Of a stretch of DNA of 64,000 nucleotides, positions 30,797 through 43,325 are shown piece by piece. Source of the DNA: Metellina segmentata. Its lineage: Eukaryota; Arthropoda; Arachnida; Araneae; Tetragnathidae. Location of the stretch: NCBI GenBank assembly GCA_947359465.1, contig OX375881.1, positions 116,060,738-116,124,737 of the forward strand, given 5' to 3'. A program made the position numbers and the translations under genes. Numbering within the stretch: the first letter of the stretch is position 1; every line of letters begins with the position of its first letter. A model generated the notes under the pieces. The model had not been told where the DNA came from, made no database searches, and worked only from the letters and a program-made list of their open reading frames with translations.

Positions 30797-31296
30797 TGCA
30801 AAGGTTCACAGTGTGAATTTTGCTACATGGACACCGCGCCATCTTGTTATGGCGATCTCCGAAATCTTGGTTTGGCGACCAAAACAAACGCCTTGGCGCT
30901 ACAGTCCCGTTTGCGACCACTCCACCGAAAATTGACAATGCAAGTTACTTTTCACGACACCAACACACACCCATACTTACAAGTATAAAGATAATCAGAT
31001 TACATACATCTGTCAAGACATTGTGTACAATTCTTTCTTGCCAAATTTAGGTTTCCATAAAAATCCAATTTGAAATTAAATACCTTTGCATTTCTTTTCC
31101 CAAACTCATATTAAAATGCTGTGCGAGTCCTATTTATTCACAATTTGGAATCAATTCTACGGTGAAGTACGTGCTTGATCAGTATGAATGCATATTGGGG
31201 CGTCGTAACCAATGTAAACAATACCACGTGATCGTGAGGTAGCCAATCACAGCGAGCGTCTCATTTTAATCCCCGGATCACTTAACACGCCGTTTG

Positions 31297-31385
31297 AGAA
31301 TACCGTTTTTGATAATCCTCGAGTTAACTCTTACTCGCGGATCAACTGATTCTCGAGTTAACTCGAGACTTGTGAATATGGCCGT
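31297..31385 (-). repeat. Right TIR of outer element
   Basis: Inverted, imperfect match to 4191-4280, with two GAGTTAACTC palindromes and the terminal GACTTGTGAATATGGCCGT. Confidence 0.65.
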
Positions 31386-34300
31386 AAGTCACCAATTGTC
31401 CAATCAGTGTGGGCAAAGAAGAGATGAGACCGTATGACGCAAGAGGGGTCGCTGTCCCCTAGTCAAGACAACACTCAAACCAGAATTCCAAGAAGGGAAA
31501 AAGCCTGAGAAATCCAATCCCTACTTTCAAGATTTTCGGTAGTTAGGAAGCCGGGAATGGGATCGAAAAAAACAACTATACAGGGAATCTAATTCTTGCT
31601 CTCATTGCTTTTCCAAAAAATCCGTTGTGGAATGGAAAATAGTTGTAACATGTGGGGAAGGGTAAGCCTTCACCACAGCATTGCCTTTGATGCAAAAAGC
31701 AGATGCATTCATCTTGTTTCCCCAGTACCACTGGCAACAAGCAAAAAATGTATCATTCCGAAGAAAAATGTATAAAAGTTTGTAATAGAAACCAAAATTA
31801 GTCCTCCTTTTGAGTGTATAACAAATAAATTACCTTTCAGGAAAATTGCCTTTATTTACTTAATCCCAAACGCCAATGTTCCCAAATGGAAACATCCTCA
31901 AAATCATACTTAGGATTTTTTTTTCCGCCAAAAAAGGCCTAGTAGTAAAATAAGCCATTTAAGCAAAAAAAAAATTATTTTTTAATGAATTGCGGCGTTT
32001 AAAAGTTTAAATAACAATATTCTTGGAAATGTTTTCTTTTACAAATCTCACAAAAGCTAAAAGTCAAGCTTCGTTCCCTGGCAAAGTTGCCGCGTCAAGC
32101 TCTATAGAGAATTCAGATGTTTTTAAGTACTCACATAAAGAATTTTCTACGCACTGAGGCCATTTCGTCAATCCTTCTTTGTACTGTATTATTACTCAGT
32201 GAAATTCTTATAATATCGAAAGCTGGTTTATGCCAGCACGGTGTGTATTACATCAGTTACAGCTGGTAATACGTTCTTTACCAATGGTGTGCGGCTTTTC
32301 GGACTTTGCCATCAGTAAAGAAATGTTATAAGAAGCCACGCAGTCCATCGTCGTCGCGCTCAGATGTTGTCACTAAGAGTTGTCGCAATGACGGTGTTTT
32401 CAAATATTATTATTTGACTGTTTTGAAAAAGTTCAATATTTTTCCTTTTTTGTCGCTATGGACTTTTGTCAAATGTTCCTTAAACTTATAAAGTTTCGTT
32501 GATTCGTTTGAAAAAAGTTTTATTGCATAGAAGACACTTAGGTAAAGTAATATTTCCTAATAATGGAATAAAGACACATTTTAAATATTCAGCACGCATA
32601 ATTATCTGCATTTTTTCTTCGTCTCACATTATACTGTTATCAGTAAAAAAAGACAAATTTATAATTTAAGAAAATAAAACAAATCATTTCTTTTCTCAGT
32701 ATGTAAAAATCACTACCAATTTATTCATTGTATTTATTTTAACTTTCATAATAATGAAAATGTGTCAAAATTTTTTTTTTAACTTTATATTAAACCCTTT
32801 GCGAACCCTTTTTTTTGCATTTTATGGATTTGGTTTTCTACTATAATTTGAGGAAATAATCACTCAACAGGAAACAAGACAAACTTTTATTTTGAAGGGA
32901 ACCCCAAATATAAGAACAAAAATTCTTTTTCTACAAAACTCTAAAAATATTTTAAAAGATGTAAGAGTGTTATTTTTAATACCAGGATCTGAAACTTTAA
33001 AAATATTTCTGTAAACTTAGCCCTTATTTCAATTCTTAATTTTTTTTTCAATATGGTATATTCACATTTAATAAGATTAAAACCTGCTTGTTGAAGTTCA
33101 GACAATTAAATTAATACATATTACACTTGCACTGAACTAGTAAAAATTTGTAATTCCAATATTTAGGTAGTAATATTAATAACGATATACATATTAAATT
33201 TTTATCATGTCAGGATTTTTGCTTCACATACTGAGCAATATAGGGCTCTTACAATGACAAAATAGGAGGGCATTTATCATCGTTTCATAACTTATTTCAT
33301 AGTTCAGAAACCTGTTCGGCGAGACGTTGAAAATTCAATTAAAATAGTACTTTATTTCTAGTCCTCGTCTACAAGTTCTCATAATGGCTTTATTTTCCTT
33401 CCGTGCTTTCTTTGAATATTATTTCAAATCAGTCACAGTAATACTCCCTAGTGCTGTGTTCGCATTAAACGTCAGGGTGGTCATGTTCGATGAGATTTGT
33501 TTCATTAGCAAAACTGACCGTATCTTGATGCACGATATATCTCATAACTGGAGGAAAACTGACCCAATCTTCATCTTGTAATCAGATATTTTTTGCACTT
33601 GATGTTTTTCGTTGCAACCACTAGGGTGGTTAAACTGAATTCTTATTAAATTTGAAATTTTTAGAAACTTTAAAGCTTATTATTGTGAACTTAATGTTTC
33701 TTAACTATATTAATTTCAAATTTTTAAAATACCATTTGGTGTTAAATTTTGAGTAAATATTTTTATTCCAATCAATTGAATAAAAACACCCAAGCTTGTA
33801 AAATCTATATATTTTAATTGGATTTGCTTAAGTGTAAAGAACCATAAATTAGTAATTTTTTGTTAAACCCACAGATCTTAAGAACATGTGATCCACGACT
33901 GAGTGTCAGTACAATAACCAACTAATTAATGTAAATGCCGAGAATGGAACAAGTATTGTTCAGGGTCTGTATCTTCTGGTGTCTAATTTCTCTCTCTTCC
34001 AAGGAAGGCACTTTGGACACAATTGTCTTGTTCGAGAATTTTTTTGCTACTAACAATACTCACTAATGTTACATAACAGGGCACCGTTTATAGGCAACAC
34101 CATCTACATTTATAATAAGTATATTTCAGACTGAATACACCAATTTGATGTTTTAAAAGCTATTACAATTATATTCTGTAACTTAAAACATGTCCTAAAA
34201 TGAACGATTCCATTTCCACATCACCCATGGGGTAGGAATCATGATGCACTTTTTTTATAGAGGTATCGCCAAGAGCTCTAATCCTCTTTAGCAGAGGTTC

Positions 34301-35570
34301 TCACCTCTAAATTTAATAACCAGTTTACGATGTAAACTGATTTTTCCTGTAGGAACCCTAGATATAGAATGCATGAAAAACTAAATTTAAAATTAGGAAA
34401 ACTGCAAACATTTAAATTACTTTACAAACTTTAAGGAGGGAAAACACAAGAAAGATCAAGCTAGAGAGGAAAACCACTGCTCTTCTTCAGATTCCAAATG
34501 CCTAAAAGAAAAGAAAAAGCAAACATAAAAACATGTGTGCCGAACTTAGCCACCACTACAAAAATTAACTTAAGTTTACTAGTATATATAACTAGCAGTG
34601 TAACTCTTCTTTACTTTTAATACTTTTGGTAGATACACGCTGCTAAACATATAATGTTTAAGAACAGTTCACTATCGGCAATCTTCAAGCAATTCAATGA
34701 CTGATTGTCAGGACGTAAATGAAACCATGTATCTTCTTGGCCTCAATGGTGGACACATCTAATCTCACTTCTAATTTAAGAGCCTGAGTTGTCTCTAAGA
34801 TTCAAGTGAGACGAGAATTAACCATCTTTTCAAAAAGTTAGCACATGCAGCTGGTGAGTGGGATTGGCTTATTGATATATGCATTTGTTGGATCTTTACA
34901 GGTTTTTTAAAGGTATAAGAAAGGAGTGTATACAAGCCAAAGAGAAGACATGTTCCTCCAATATGTGTTGATACAGATGTAATATGTTATAAAGTGAGTG
35001 ACAGGAAAGATGTATCATTAGATATACAATGCCATCAGGACAGGCACAGTTTTTCTGGTCCTTTTTAAAGCATCGCATCAATCCTTTTTCTCTGAATTGA
35101 GTTATACGAGAGTTCAGATCAAGAATGGAAATTAATGCAATGGGATTATGCATGTTTTGTGCGCTGAAATGTCTCTGGATAGGTGTTAAAACAGGGAGCT
35201 GCAGAAAAAGCATGTGCAATGGCATTTACTATCGACAGGCTCTGAGATATATTGCCTATTTGCTTCAACGAAGGAGATCGAATATAATCTCATAGCCTTC
35301 CGAAATCTGTCCCATAACTGTGTAGGAGCAGCAGATGTTATGCTAAAAGCATATTTTTGCCAAGATTCCCTTAGGCCTTTGTGTCGCACTCTTTGAGCAT
35401 TGCCTTTCACTCGTTACTGCATAAATACGAGCACTTTAGGCGCTGAATATCACTTCTTGCTTCAGCGATCTAATGTACATCATGCTTATCTTGTCTCATA
35501 TAGAAATCTTTGTCATAATATGAACACTTACATTTTTATTCTTTTAAACCTGATCTGGATGACTCAGTTT
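31386..35570. other. Unannotated AT-rich DNA
   Basis: I see no gene, RNA or mobile-element signature that I can support. Short frames (for example 32306-32491 and 33384-33581) lack any conserved motif. Confidence 0.5.
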
Positions 35571-35583
35571 CAAATATATCTTG

Positions 35584-35916
35584 GTAATGGTAATTTTAGT
35601 TAACGTCGTATTAAAGCAACACAATGGGCTATTGACGACGGTCCGGGATCAGTCCCTTAAGGGAAAGATCCATGGACAACACTTCGTGATTTTGAACCAC
35701 GGTCAGATGACGAAGCAACACCTGAGCTGGCACCCCACTCTCCAAACTTCTACACCAACCCAATGTGAGGACTTTCGGCCACGACAGATTTAAAGTACAC
35801 CGACCAGCAGCCTCTACACCACACGTTTACAAACATCCATGCCCGGACCCGGATTCGAACCAGGAACCTTCCGATCTAGAGGCTAACACCTTAACCACTA
35901 TACCGGTTGATCGGCT
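35584..35916 (-). mobile_element. tRNA-derived SINE, full length
   Basis: On the minus strand it starts with a tRNA-like head: TATAGTGGTTAAGGTGTTAG (A box) and GGTTCGAATCC (perfect B box). A ~250-bp body ends near CTAAAATTACC. It is flanked by a perfect 13-bp duplication CAAATATATCTTG at 35571-35583 and 35917-35929, which confirms target-primed insertion. A second full copy is at 50845-51178. Confidence 0.92.
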
Positions 35917-35929
35917 CAAATATATCTTG

Positions 35930-37000
35930 AGATATTTAAGATTCATACACACAATGACATGCAAAACAGGGAAACATATCGAAAACAATATACAAATGAT
36001 AAAGCAGTTGAAACTAATTCAAGAGTTTTACTGGATTATACTAGATATTAGAATCAATTAAATTTTAGAAACATTAATTTAAAACATAAATGAAAACAAA
36101 TAAGAACTGAAAGCAACACAACATTTACTCAAATGCAAGAAAGAACCCAACAAACAAATGATAAAGCACTTGTAACTAATTTAAAAGTTTTACAGAATAT
36201 TCTAGATTTTAGAATTAATTAACTTTTAAGCAATAATTTTTAACCTTTATGAAAAAGTAAACAAGAAATGAAAGAAACATTTAAACTTAATAATGACCCC
36301 AAGTAACTTTGTTAAGACTAATACTATCACTTAAAAGAATTAATCTAGAAATTAAAGAAACGTAATAGAACTGATAATACTTAAGTGATTTTCCTAACCG
36401 ACAGCAAATTGTTCTTGTAGAAAATAAAGGACATAGCATGTGTACTTCACTGATAATCCAGCCTGTCTATTCGGGAAATTGCTTCCAGAAAATTTTAAAT
36501 CCAATTTCCTAATCGATGGAACTTTTCAGCATTTCATGCAGCACATATATTTTCAAGATAGCATGTAACAATTGGGAATTTGTAGCCATTTACTCTGGTC
36601 AGGTACTTTGAAGAAAGTAACAGCCATCACAAGAATGAAATAATAACGTTATTTTACTTGAAGAAACAGAAAAACATTTTGAGCATAAAAGTATCTTATT
36701 TGTATAGATATTTTTAATATCAGAAATAAAGCTTGAAAATTAAAATGTAAAAAAAATTGACAAATTTAAATACAATTTTCAACAATAAAAGGCAAACTTA
36801 ATGTCTTTTGCAAAGAAATCCAATCTCTCAATCGATGGAATTTTTCGACGCTTCATTCATCACGTGCATTTTCAAGATTTATAAAATTGGGAATAGCAAA
36901 ATCGAGACAAGAAAAATAAAACTAACGAGAACCATAGATATCCATACTTCTACAATATGACACTTCTGCTACTTAAGAATACGATGAATTCTCAGGTGTT
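35930..37000. other. Unannotated AT-rich DNA
   Basis: No feature recognised. A phrase with AATCGATGGAA and TTTTCAAGAT recurs at about 36500-36560 and 36820-36880, so a diverged duplication may be present. Confidence 0.4.
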
Positions 37001-37009
37001 CGAATACGC

Positions 37010-37380
37010 AGCGACATACTTTTGGTATTTGAACAGCCAGCATGAGTACTCTTGTATGCGAATACCTTTAATGAGTACTTACTACTTTGTATGAGTACAG
37101 GAACTACTACTAGAGTACTTCCGGTACTCAAATGAATACTTTTGTAACCGATACTCCTAGGATGAATACAACTACTTTAGTACTTCCTGTATTCATGAAT
37201 ACTTCCTGTACTCATATGAGTACTTTTGTAACCGATACTTTGGATGAATACAACAACAACTACTTGAGTACTTCCGGTACTCATATGAATACTTCCGGTA
37301 CTCACATAAAAGTATCGAGTACAGCGGTTACTTTTAAGTATCGAATACATGAGTACTTTTGTACTCGAATACTCCCATCA
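37010..37380 (+). repeat. Degenerate GAGTAC/GAATAC-rich minisatellite
   Basis: Dense GTACTC, GAATAC and TTCCGGTACTC motifs; longer units such as ATGAGTACTTTTGTAACCGA recur. It abuts the truncated 5' LTR of Gypsy-A. Confidence 0.75.
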
Positions 37381-37383
37381 CTA

Positions 37384-37638
37384 ATTTTGTCATTACCCCC
37401 TCTCCAATGTTTGAAAACGGACGTGTTGCTCTAGCGCTATTCGGAGCTTTTGTTTTCGTTTATGTCCATCCAACATCAACCCCTGTCCCTAGATATTTAC
37501 CTAAAATCTCTCTTTTGTTAAAATCCCCTAGACCCCTTGCTACTGTAATTTCCAACAATAAATAAATTGTTAAAGGTATCAATGCTTCCGTCACTTTTTT
37601 CATCACTTGTGGAATTGAGTCTGATGATCTTACCTACA
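37384..37638 (+). repeat. Gypsy-A 5' LTR (3' part)
   Basis: Matches 43852-44106; the one difference I found is near the end (GATCTTACC versus GATCTTTCC). Ends CCTACA. Confidence 0.85.
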
Positions 37639-37641
37639 AAA

Positions 37642-37668
37642 TGGGCGCTCTAGCCCGGGATTTGAATC
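37642..37668 (+). other. Gypsy-A primer-binding site, tRNA-Pro-like
   Basis: TGGGCGCTC followed by CCGGGATTTGAA begins 3 nt after the LTR. It resembles the complement of the 3' end of tRNA-Pro, with one substitution and a small insertion. Confidence 0.5.
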
Positions 37669-37704
37669 TGCAATCCTGTGATTGATAGATGATAGAAGAA
37701 ATAC

Positions 37705-37825
37705 ACACCATCGTAGATCTACTACGTCGTAAAGACCCGAAGACGGAGAAACCCAAACCAAAAGTACACCATCGTAGATCTACTACGCATTAAAGACCCG
37801 AAGACAAAGAAACACAACCAGGAAG
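37705..37825 (+). repeat. 61-bp tandem repeat, two copies
   Basis: ACACCATCGTAGATCTACTACG and AAAGACCCGAAGAC recur with a 61-bp period in the Gypsy-A leader. Confidence 0.85.
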
Positions 37826-38441
37826 TGTCTTGTCGTCAATCTCAGATAAGCTAAACTTATATTAACTGTTTTATTTCTGCTTAAGTGTTTATTCGAAAAA
37901 TGTGCTCTTCCTTCTAATTTTATTATATTACTTTTTTTTTTTTTTTTTTAATCATTTTGCATGTCAAAACTAAAAGCGTTCTTGTTCCCATGCAACTGTA
38001 TTTCCTTAAAAGTGTTTTTAACAAACTAATTTCAATGTTCTCTATTTGGCGACTGATTCGCAGAGAGTTTTGAAGGCGAAACGAAAGTGTTCTCACATAG
38101 AATTTTTTCTTCGAATTGTTTAGGAATTTCGTATTTGCTTCTCCAAATACTAAAAACTAATGGTGTTCTCTAATTAATAAGTCGGATCTCTTTGTTTAGT
38201 CTGGCGCTCTTGTTGTGAAAATGCCGTCTGAATTCGACTAGTTATTTATTTTTTATTCTTCGTGTGTTTTCTGTTGTGGTGGATGTTGGATGATAGCGTG
38301 TAGTATATTTTAGCCACGTCATACTTTTTATTGTATTATTTTAATTTTTAATGTGTTATATGCTCATATGAACTTGGAGAGGTGTGTGGTAGTCATTGTG
38401 CTTTCCACTCGTTATTTGAATTTAATAATTTTGTTTTTACC
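37826..38441. other. Gypsy-A leader, non-repeated part
   Basis: AT-rich untranslated leader; no gene seen. Confidence 0.5.
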
Positions 38442-38985
38442 GACTCGACAAATTGAGTCGTGGGTGGAAAGGTGATTGACTCGAAAATTGAGTCGTGGGT
38501 GAAAACTGTTTCCCCGTTTAGAATTAAATGATTCTGTTTTGTTGACTCGAAAATTGAGTCGTGGGTGAAAACTGTTTCCCCGTTTAGAATTAAATGATTC
38601 TGTTTTGTTGACTCGAAAAATTGAGTCGTGAGTGAAAACTTTCCCCGTTGAGGATAAAAAATATTCTTTTTTTGTGACTCGAAAAATTGAGTCGTGAGTG
38701 AAAACTGTTTCCCCGTTTAGAATTAAATGATTCTGTTTTGTTGACTCGAAAATTGAGTCGTGGGTGAAAACTGTTTCCCCGTTTAGAATTAAATGATTCT
38801 GTTTTGTTGACTCGAAAATTGAGTCGTGGGTGAAAAGAGTTTCCCCGTTGAGAATAAAAATATTCTGTTTTTGCGACTCGAAAATTGAGTCGTGGGTGAA
38901 AAGTGTTTCCCCTTTGAGGATTAAATTATTCTGTTTAAATTGACTTGAAAATAAGAGTCTTGGGTGAGAAGTGTTTCTCGTTGGT
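38442..38985 (+). repeat. ~65-bp tandem repeats with GACTC/GAGTC hairpins in Gypsy-A leader
   Basis: About eight to nine units, each starting with the palindrome GACTCGAAAATTGAGTC and continuing GTGGGTGAAAACTGTTTCCC and AATGATTCTGTTTTGTT. The last unit is diverged. The array ends about 160 bp before the gag ATG at 39147. Confidence 0.92.
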
Positions 38986-39146
38986 AGACCGTGTATGTCT
39001 CCCGGTATTTTTTCCTGAGACTAGTTCTAACTACTAGTTCCATTGAGGATAGTAAATCCTCCTAGTAACTGTTTTCTTTATAGGTAGGTTATATACGCCT
39101 GTCATTATTATTTTATTTTGTACTTTTTTGCCGACACAAAATCGTC

Positions 39147-42100
39147 ATGGCTTACTTGACCAAAGGTCGTAAAGCAGATTTGTTAGAAGTTGTTGATGAA
39201 TTAGGCTTGACGCCGCAGGAAGGTAGCAAGATCGTCGACCTTAAAAAACTCATTTTAGAAAGTGACGGAGAAATTGTTTCTGGCATTCTGAGCCGAATCA
39301 TTGAAGATCGAAAGGAGGCAGAAAGAAGAGATGATGAAACAAATCGAAGGGCTCAGGAAGAAAGAAGAGAAGAAAGGGCAGCTCAGTTGGAGTTACAACG
39401 CCTTCAACTTGAAGTAGCTCGAGCTGGTCAACCTGCTGCGCCTCCTGGGCGTACAGAAGAAATCCAGCCTAGAATACCCCTCGCTCAATTAATACCGAAG
39501 TTTGATGAGAAAAATGACGAAATGGGACTTTTTCTCATAAACTTTGAGAGACGTGCGGAGATGGCGAAGGTGCCTAAGCGAGACTGGGTAGCATATTTGT
39601 TGCACGTAATGCCGTCGGACATCTCAAACATGCTTGCTAGAGAATCCGTGGAAAATGCTAACAACTTCGATTACGTCAAGAACATCATTCTTAAGAAGTA
39701 CAAAGTGACATCAGAAAAACTGAAAAACTTGTTTTATCGTCACACCAAAACCACTGATAAAACATGGAGGAACTATGCCCATGAACTGAGCTGCTACTTC
39801 CGAGAGTGGATAGCAGACTTGCAGGTCAACACTTTCGACGACCTGGTAGAATTATTAATAACCGAACAGCTCAAATTCCGAGCTCCGGAAGAAATCAAGG
39901 AAAATTTCTTTAAGGAATGGCTGCAATTCAAAAAGCTAGATCAACTTGCAGAAAAGTTTGATGAATATGAAAGTTTGAGAGAGAGCCTCTCGAGGAGTAA
40001 TTTCCAAAGAAGAGACTATAGGGGACACACCGTAAGTTATAGCAATCATAAAAATAAAGAAAATCCTGGTGGTAGAGGGGCAAAAAACATCAAGCCTGAG
40101 CCTGTATGGAACAGACCAACAACTGGCCAAAACAGAAATCCTGGACAGAGGAAACCCAGATGTTATGACTGTGGTTCCCCAGATCATCTTCGTCCTGCTT
40201 GTCCCAGAAAGAACCAGCAAAGGTTCCCAGAAAAAGAAAATAAGATCCCCAAACCTGAGAAAGCCCTTGATAGTCACATGATCCATGTGGCTGCAGTTGG
40301 AGCTGAAATGCCAGAGGTTTACCTGGACGTGGAACTAAACAAGTTCCTGAAAGAAGTGAAGCTAGGCGAGCTGTCGGTTGTCGCACTCCTTGACTCGGGT
40401 AGTAAACGCAACATTTTAAGAGAGGACGTCTTCAAGAAAATGAAAAATCCACCCACACTAACAAGTAACACCTCTGTATTGTCTGGAATCGGCAACGGCC
40501 TGGCAAAAACGAAAGGATCTTTTCGGCATGTTGTTGACATAAACGGGCATGTTTGTCAACTTGACTTCCAGGTTGTCTCTGCCAAAGACATATGTTATGA
40601 AGCTATCATTGGATCAGCATTTTTGAGTAGAGTATCGTTCCCTTTTCTCGATGAAACTGAGGCTCCAAGGAAGGAATCTGTTGACTGGATGCTACAAATC
40701 GCTGAATGCAGTGAACAAGGAAATGAATTGGATCTTCGTCACATCCAGAACGGCTGTCTTCGGAAAAGCGTAGAAGACCTGATATCTAATTATGAGCCGA
40801 GAAAGACGAAGTCTACTGACATTTCGATGAAAATAATTTTGGAAGATGAAATTCCAGTGTATCAAAGAGCCCGTCGGTAATCACCTTTCGAAAGGCAAGA
40901 GGTTAACAAACAGATAGACGAGTGGTTAAGGGATGGAATCGTTCGTCCCAGTTCTTCAGACTATGTCAGTCCAATTGTCCTGGTCAAGAAGAGAGACCTT
41001 TCAACGCGGATTTGTGTTGACTACCGAAAATTGAATCGTAAACTTGTCAAAGATAGGTTTCCATTACCTCTCATTGAAGATGTCTTGGAACGATTGCAAG
41101 AAGCCAAAGTCTTCACTACATTAGATCTCAAAAATGGTTTCTTTCATGTCCCTGTAGAGGAGAGCAGTCGCAAGTATACTTCATTTATCGTACCAGATGG
41201 TCAGTATGAATTTCTCAAAGTACCCTTTGGACTCAGTACAAGTCCTAGTGTTTTTCAAAGGTACGTTTATAGCATCTTTAGAGATCTGATGAAGGAGGGC
41301 ACCGTTATCATCTACATGGATGATTTGATCATTCCGTCGTCTGACGAAACGGAAGGTGTCGAGAAGTTGAATTGTGTTCTCCAAACAGCATCTAATTATG
41401 GACTCGAAATTAAAACAAAGAAATGTCAATTCTTAAAGCGCACTGTGGAATTTTTAGGTTACATCGTGGAGGATGGGACGGTTCGTCCGTCAAATGCAAA
41501 GACGCTTGCAGTTCAGAAGTTTCCCCTTCCAACCAACATTAAACAAGTACAAAGTTTCCTTGGCCTCACAGGCTACTTCAGAAAGTTTATTCCAGATTAC
41601 TCAAAAGTTGCAAAACCGTTGAGTGATCTTCTCAGAAAAGGTAGTTCATTTGAGTTCGGGAACGAACAGAAGGAAGCCTATCAGAAACTCAAGGATCTAC
41701 TCGCCGAAAGTCCAGTTTTACATCTCTTTAGGCCAGGAAGAAAAACCGAACTACACACTGACGCCAGTATGCACGGATTTGGTGCCATATTACTGCAGGA
41801 AGCCGATGACGGAAAACTACATCCTGTCCACTACATGTCTAGAAAGACTAGTCCGGCAGAAGAAAAATACAGCAGCTATGAGCTAGAAGTCCTCGCAGTA
41901 GTGGAAGCACTGAAAAAACTGCGTGTATATTTGATGGGCAACAAGTTTAAAGTAGTGACGGACTGCTCTGCCTTCCAGAAGACGATGGATAAAAAGGACC
42001 TGGTGACCAGGATAGCAAGATGGGCTTTACTCCTGGAGGAATTTGAATATGAAATTGTTCACCGACCAGGGGAAAGAATGCGACACGTTGACGCTTTGAG

Positions 42101-43325
42101 CAGGAATCCTGTGATGGTCATCATTAATGACACTGTTACAGCAAGACTAAAAGTTGCCCAAAGTAAAGATGACCATATCATTACCCTTAAGTCCTTAATA
42201 GCGAATAGCGGTTCTAATGAATATTTCTCAAAGAATGACATTCTGTACAAATATGAGAACGGTCGAGAACTAATAGTCGCTCCCAGGGATATGCAGACTG
42301 AAGTGGTCAAGCTAGCTCATGAAAAGGGTCACTTTTCAGTTGAAAAAACAGAAGACATAGTGAAGCAGGAATTCTTTGTTCCAAACTTGCGCACCTTGAC
42401 ACAAAGTGTCATCACTAACTGCATTCCATGTATCTTAGCAAATAAGAAAGCGGGAAGGAAGGAAGGCTTTTTAAATCCAATTCCCAAGGAAGACGCTCCG
42501 CTAAACACATATCACGTGGATTTCATAGGGCCCATGCCATCTACTAACAAAAATTACCAACATATTCTAACTGTTGTAGATGCCTTTACTAAATTTGTCT
42601 GGCTCTACCCTGTAAAGTCTGTAGCAGCCGAAGATGCCCTAGAAAAGCTGAAGCACCAACAAGAGACCTTTGGAAATCCTGCTAGGATAATATCTGACAG
42701 AGGCTCAGCGTTCACGTCCAATGCTTTCACAGAATACTGCAAAGAAGAAGGTATCCAACACCTACAAATAGCCACTGGAGTGCCTCGTGGGAATGGACAA
42801 GTTGAAAGGATTCACCGAACTCTTCTCCCTGTTTTGACAAAGCTTACTCTAGAGGAACCTACTAAGTGGTTCAGGCGTGTCGCAAGACTACAGCGAGTTT
42901 TAAACAGCACAGTAAGCCGTAGTACCAAGTACACTCCATTTGAACTCTTGACTGGCATCAAAATGCGCGATAAAGAAGATATAATTGTCAAAGATATTCT
43001 TATGGAAAAAATGATGGAAAACCATCAAGAGGATCGAAATATTCTCCGACAAGATGCGAAGGCTAATATCAAAAAGATCCAAGATGAGAATAGGAAGTAC
43101 TATGATAAGAAACGCAAGAAAGCTACTATCTATAAACTGGGCGATCTCGTAGCAATCCAGCGAACCCAGTTCGGCACAGGATTATAGCTGCGACCTAAAT
43201 TTTTTGGCCCGTACGAAGTTTCGAAAGTTAACTCAAAAGATAGGTACGAAGTGACCAAAGTAGGGTATCACGCCGGCCCTAATCAAACCACCACTTCGGC
43301 TGATCTCATGAAACCATTCGCTTAG
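39147..43325 (+). pseudogene. Gypsy-A gag-pol polyprotein with two nonsense codons
   Basis: A single frame of 1,393 codons, interrupted only by TAA at 40878-40880 and TAG at 43185-43187. Gag (from MAYLTKGRKADLLEV) has a charged coiled-coil segment and a CCHC knuckle CYDCGSPDHLRPACP. The protease follows with ALLDSGSKRNIL. After the first stop the RT shows ICVDYRKLN, FTTLDLKNGFFH and catalytic YMDDLIIPS. RNase H has TDASMHGFG and RHVDALSR. Integrase has the H-x4-H/C-x2-C finger and a DDE core (YHVDFIGPM, SDRGSAFTS, GNGQVERIHRT). The second stop lies just before the conserved LRPKFFGPYEV tail. So the copy is otherwise intact and recently disabled. Confidence 0.92.

Larger units (their letters stand above)
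4191..31385. mobile_element. Outer TIR element, ~2.05 kb, carrying a Rep fossil, split by Maverick E2
   Basis: The left end at 4191 (ACGGCCGTATTCACAAGTC) is mirrored by the right end at 31385 (ACGGCCATATTCACAAGTC on the minus strand). Both ends are followed by palindromic GAGTTAACTC blocks and ATCCGCGAGT motifs. Removing E2 and one copy of its target duplication leaves about 2,053 bp (4191-4280 plus 29423-31385). The interior holds a CRESS-type Rep fossil and a SINE tail. I find no transposase and no clean target-site duplication, so the superfamily is unassigned. Sub-terminal palindromes are common in hAT and Harbinger-type elements, but that is only an analogy. Confidence 0.6.

Noticed and set aside
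4191..31385. Target duplication of the outer TIR element
   Set aside because: Flanks (CTA before, AAG after) do not match over any length I could defend.
35581..36061. Open frames over the SINE (also 50928-51155)
   Set aside because: They are translations of SINE sequence with no protein family signature.
38442..38985. CRISPR-like array
   Set aside because: Direct repeats are contiguous without unique spacers, in a eukaryotic retrotransposon leader.
40069..40386. Open frames overlapping the Gypsy-A gag zinc knuckle
   Set aside because: Shadows of the gag frame on both strands.
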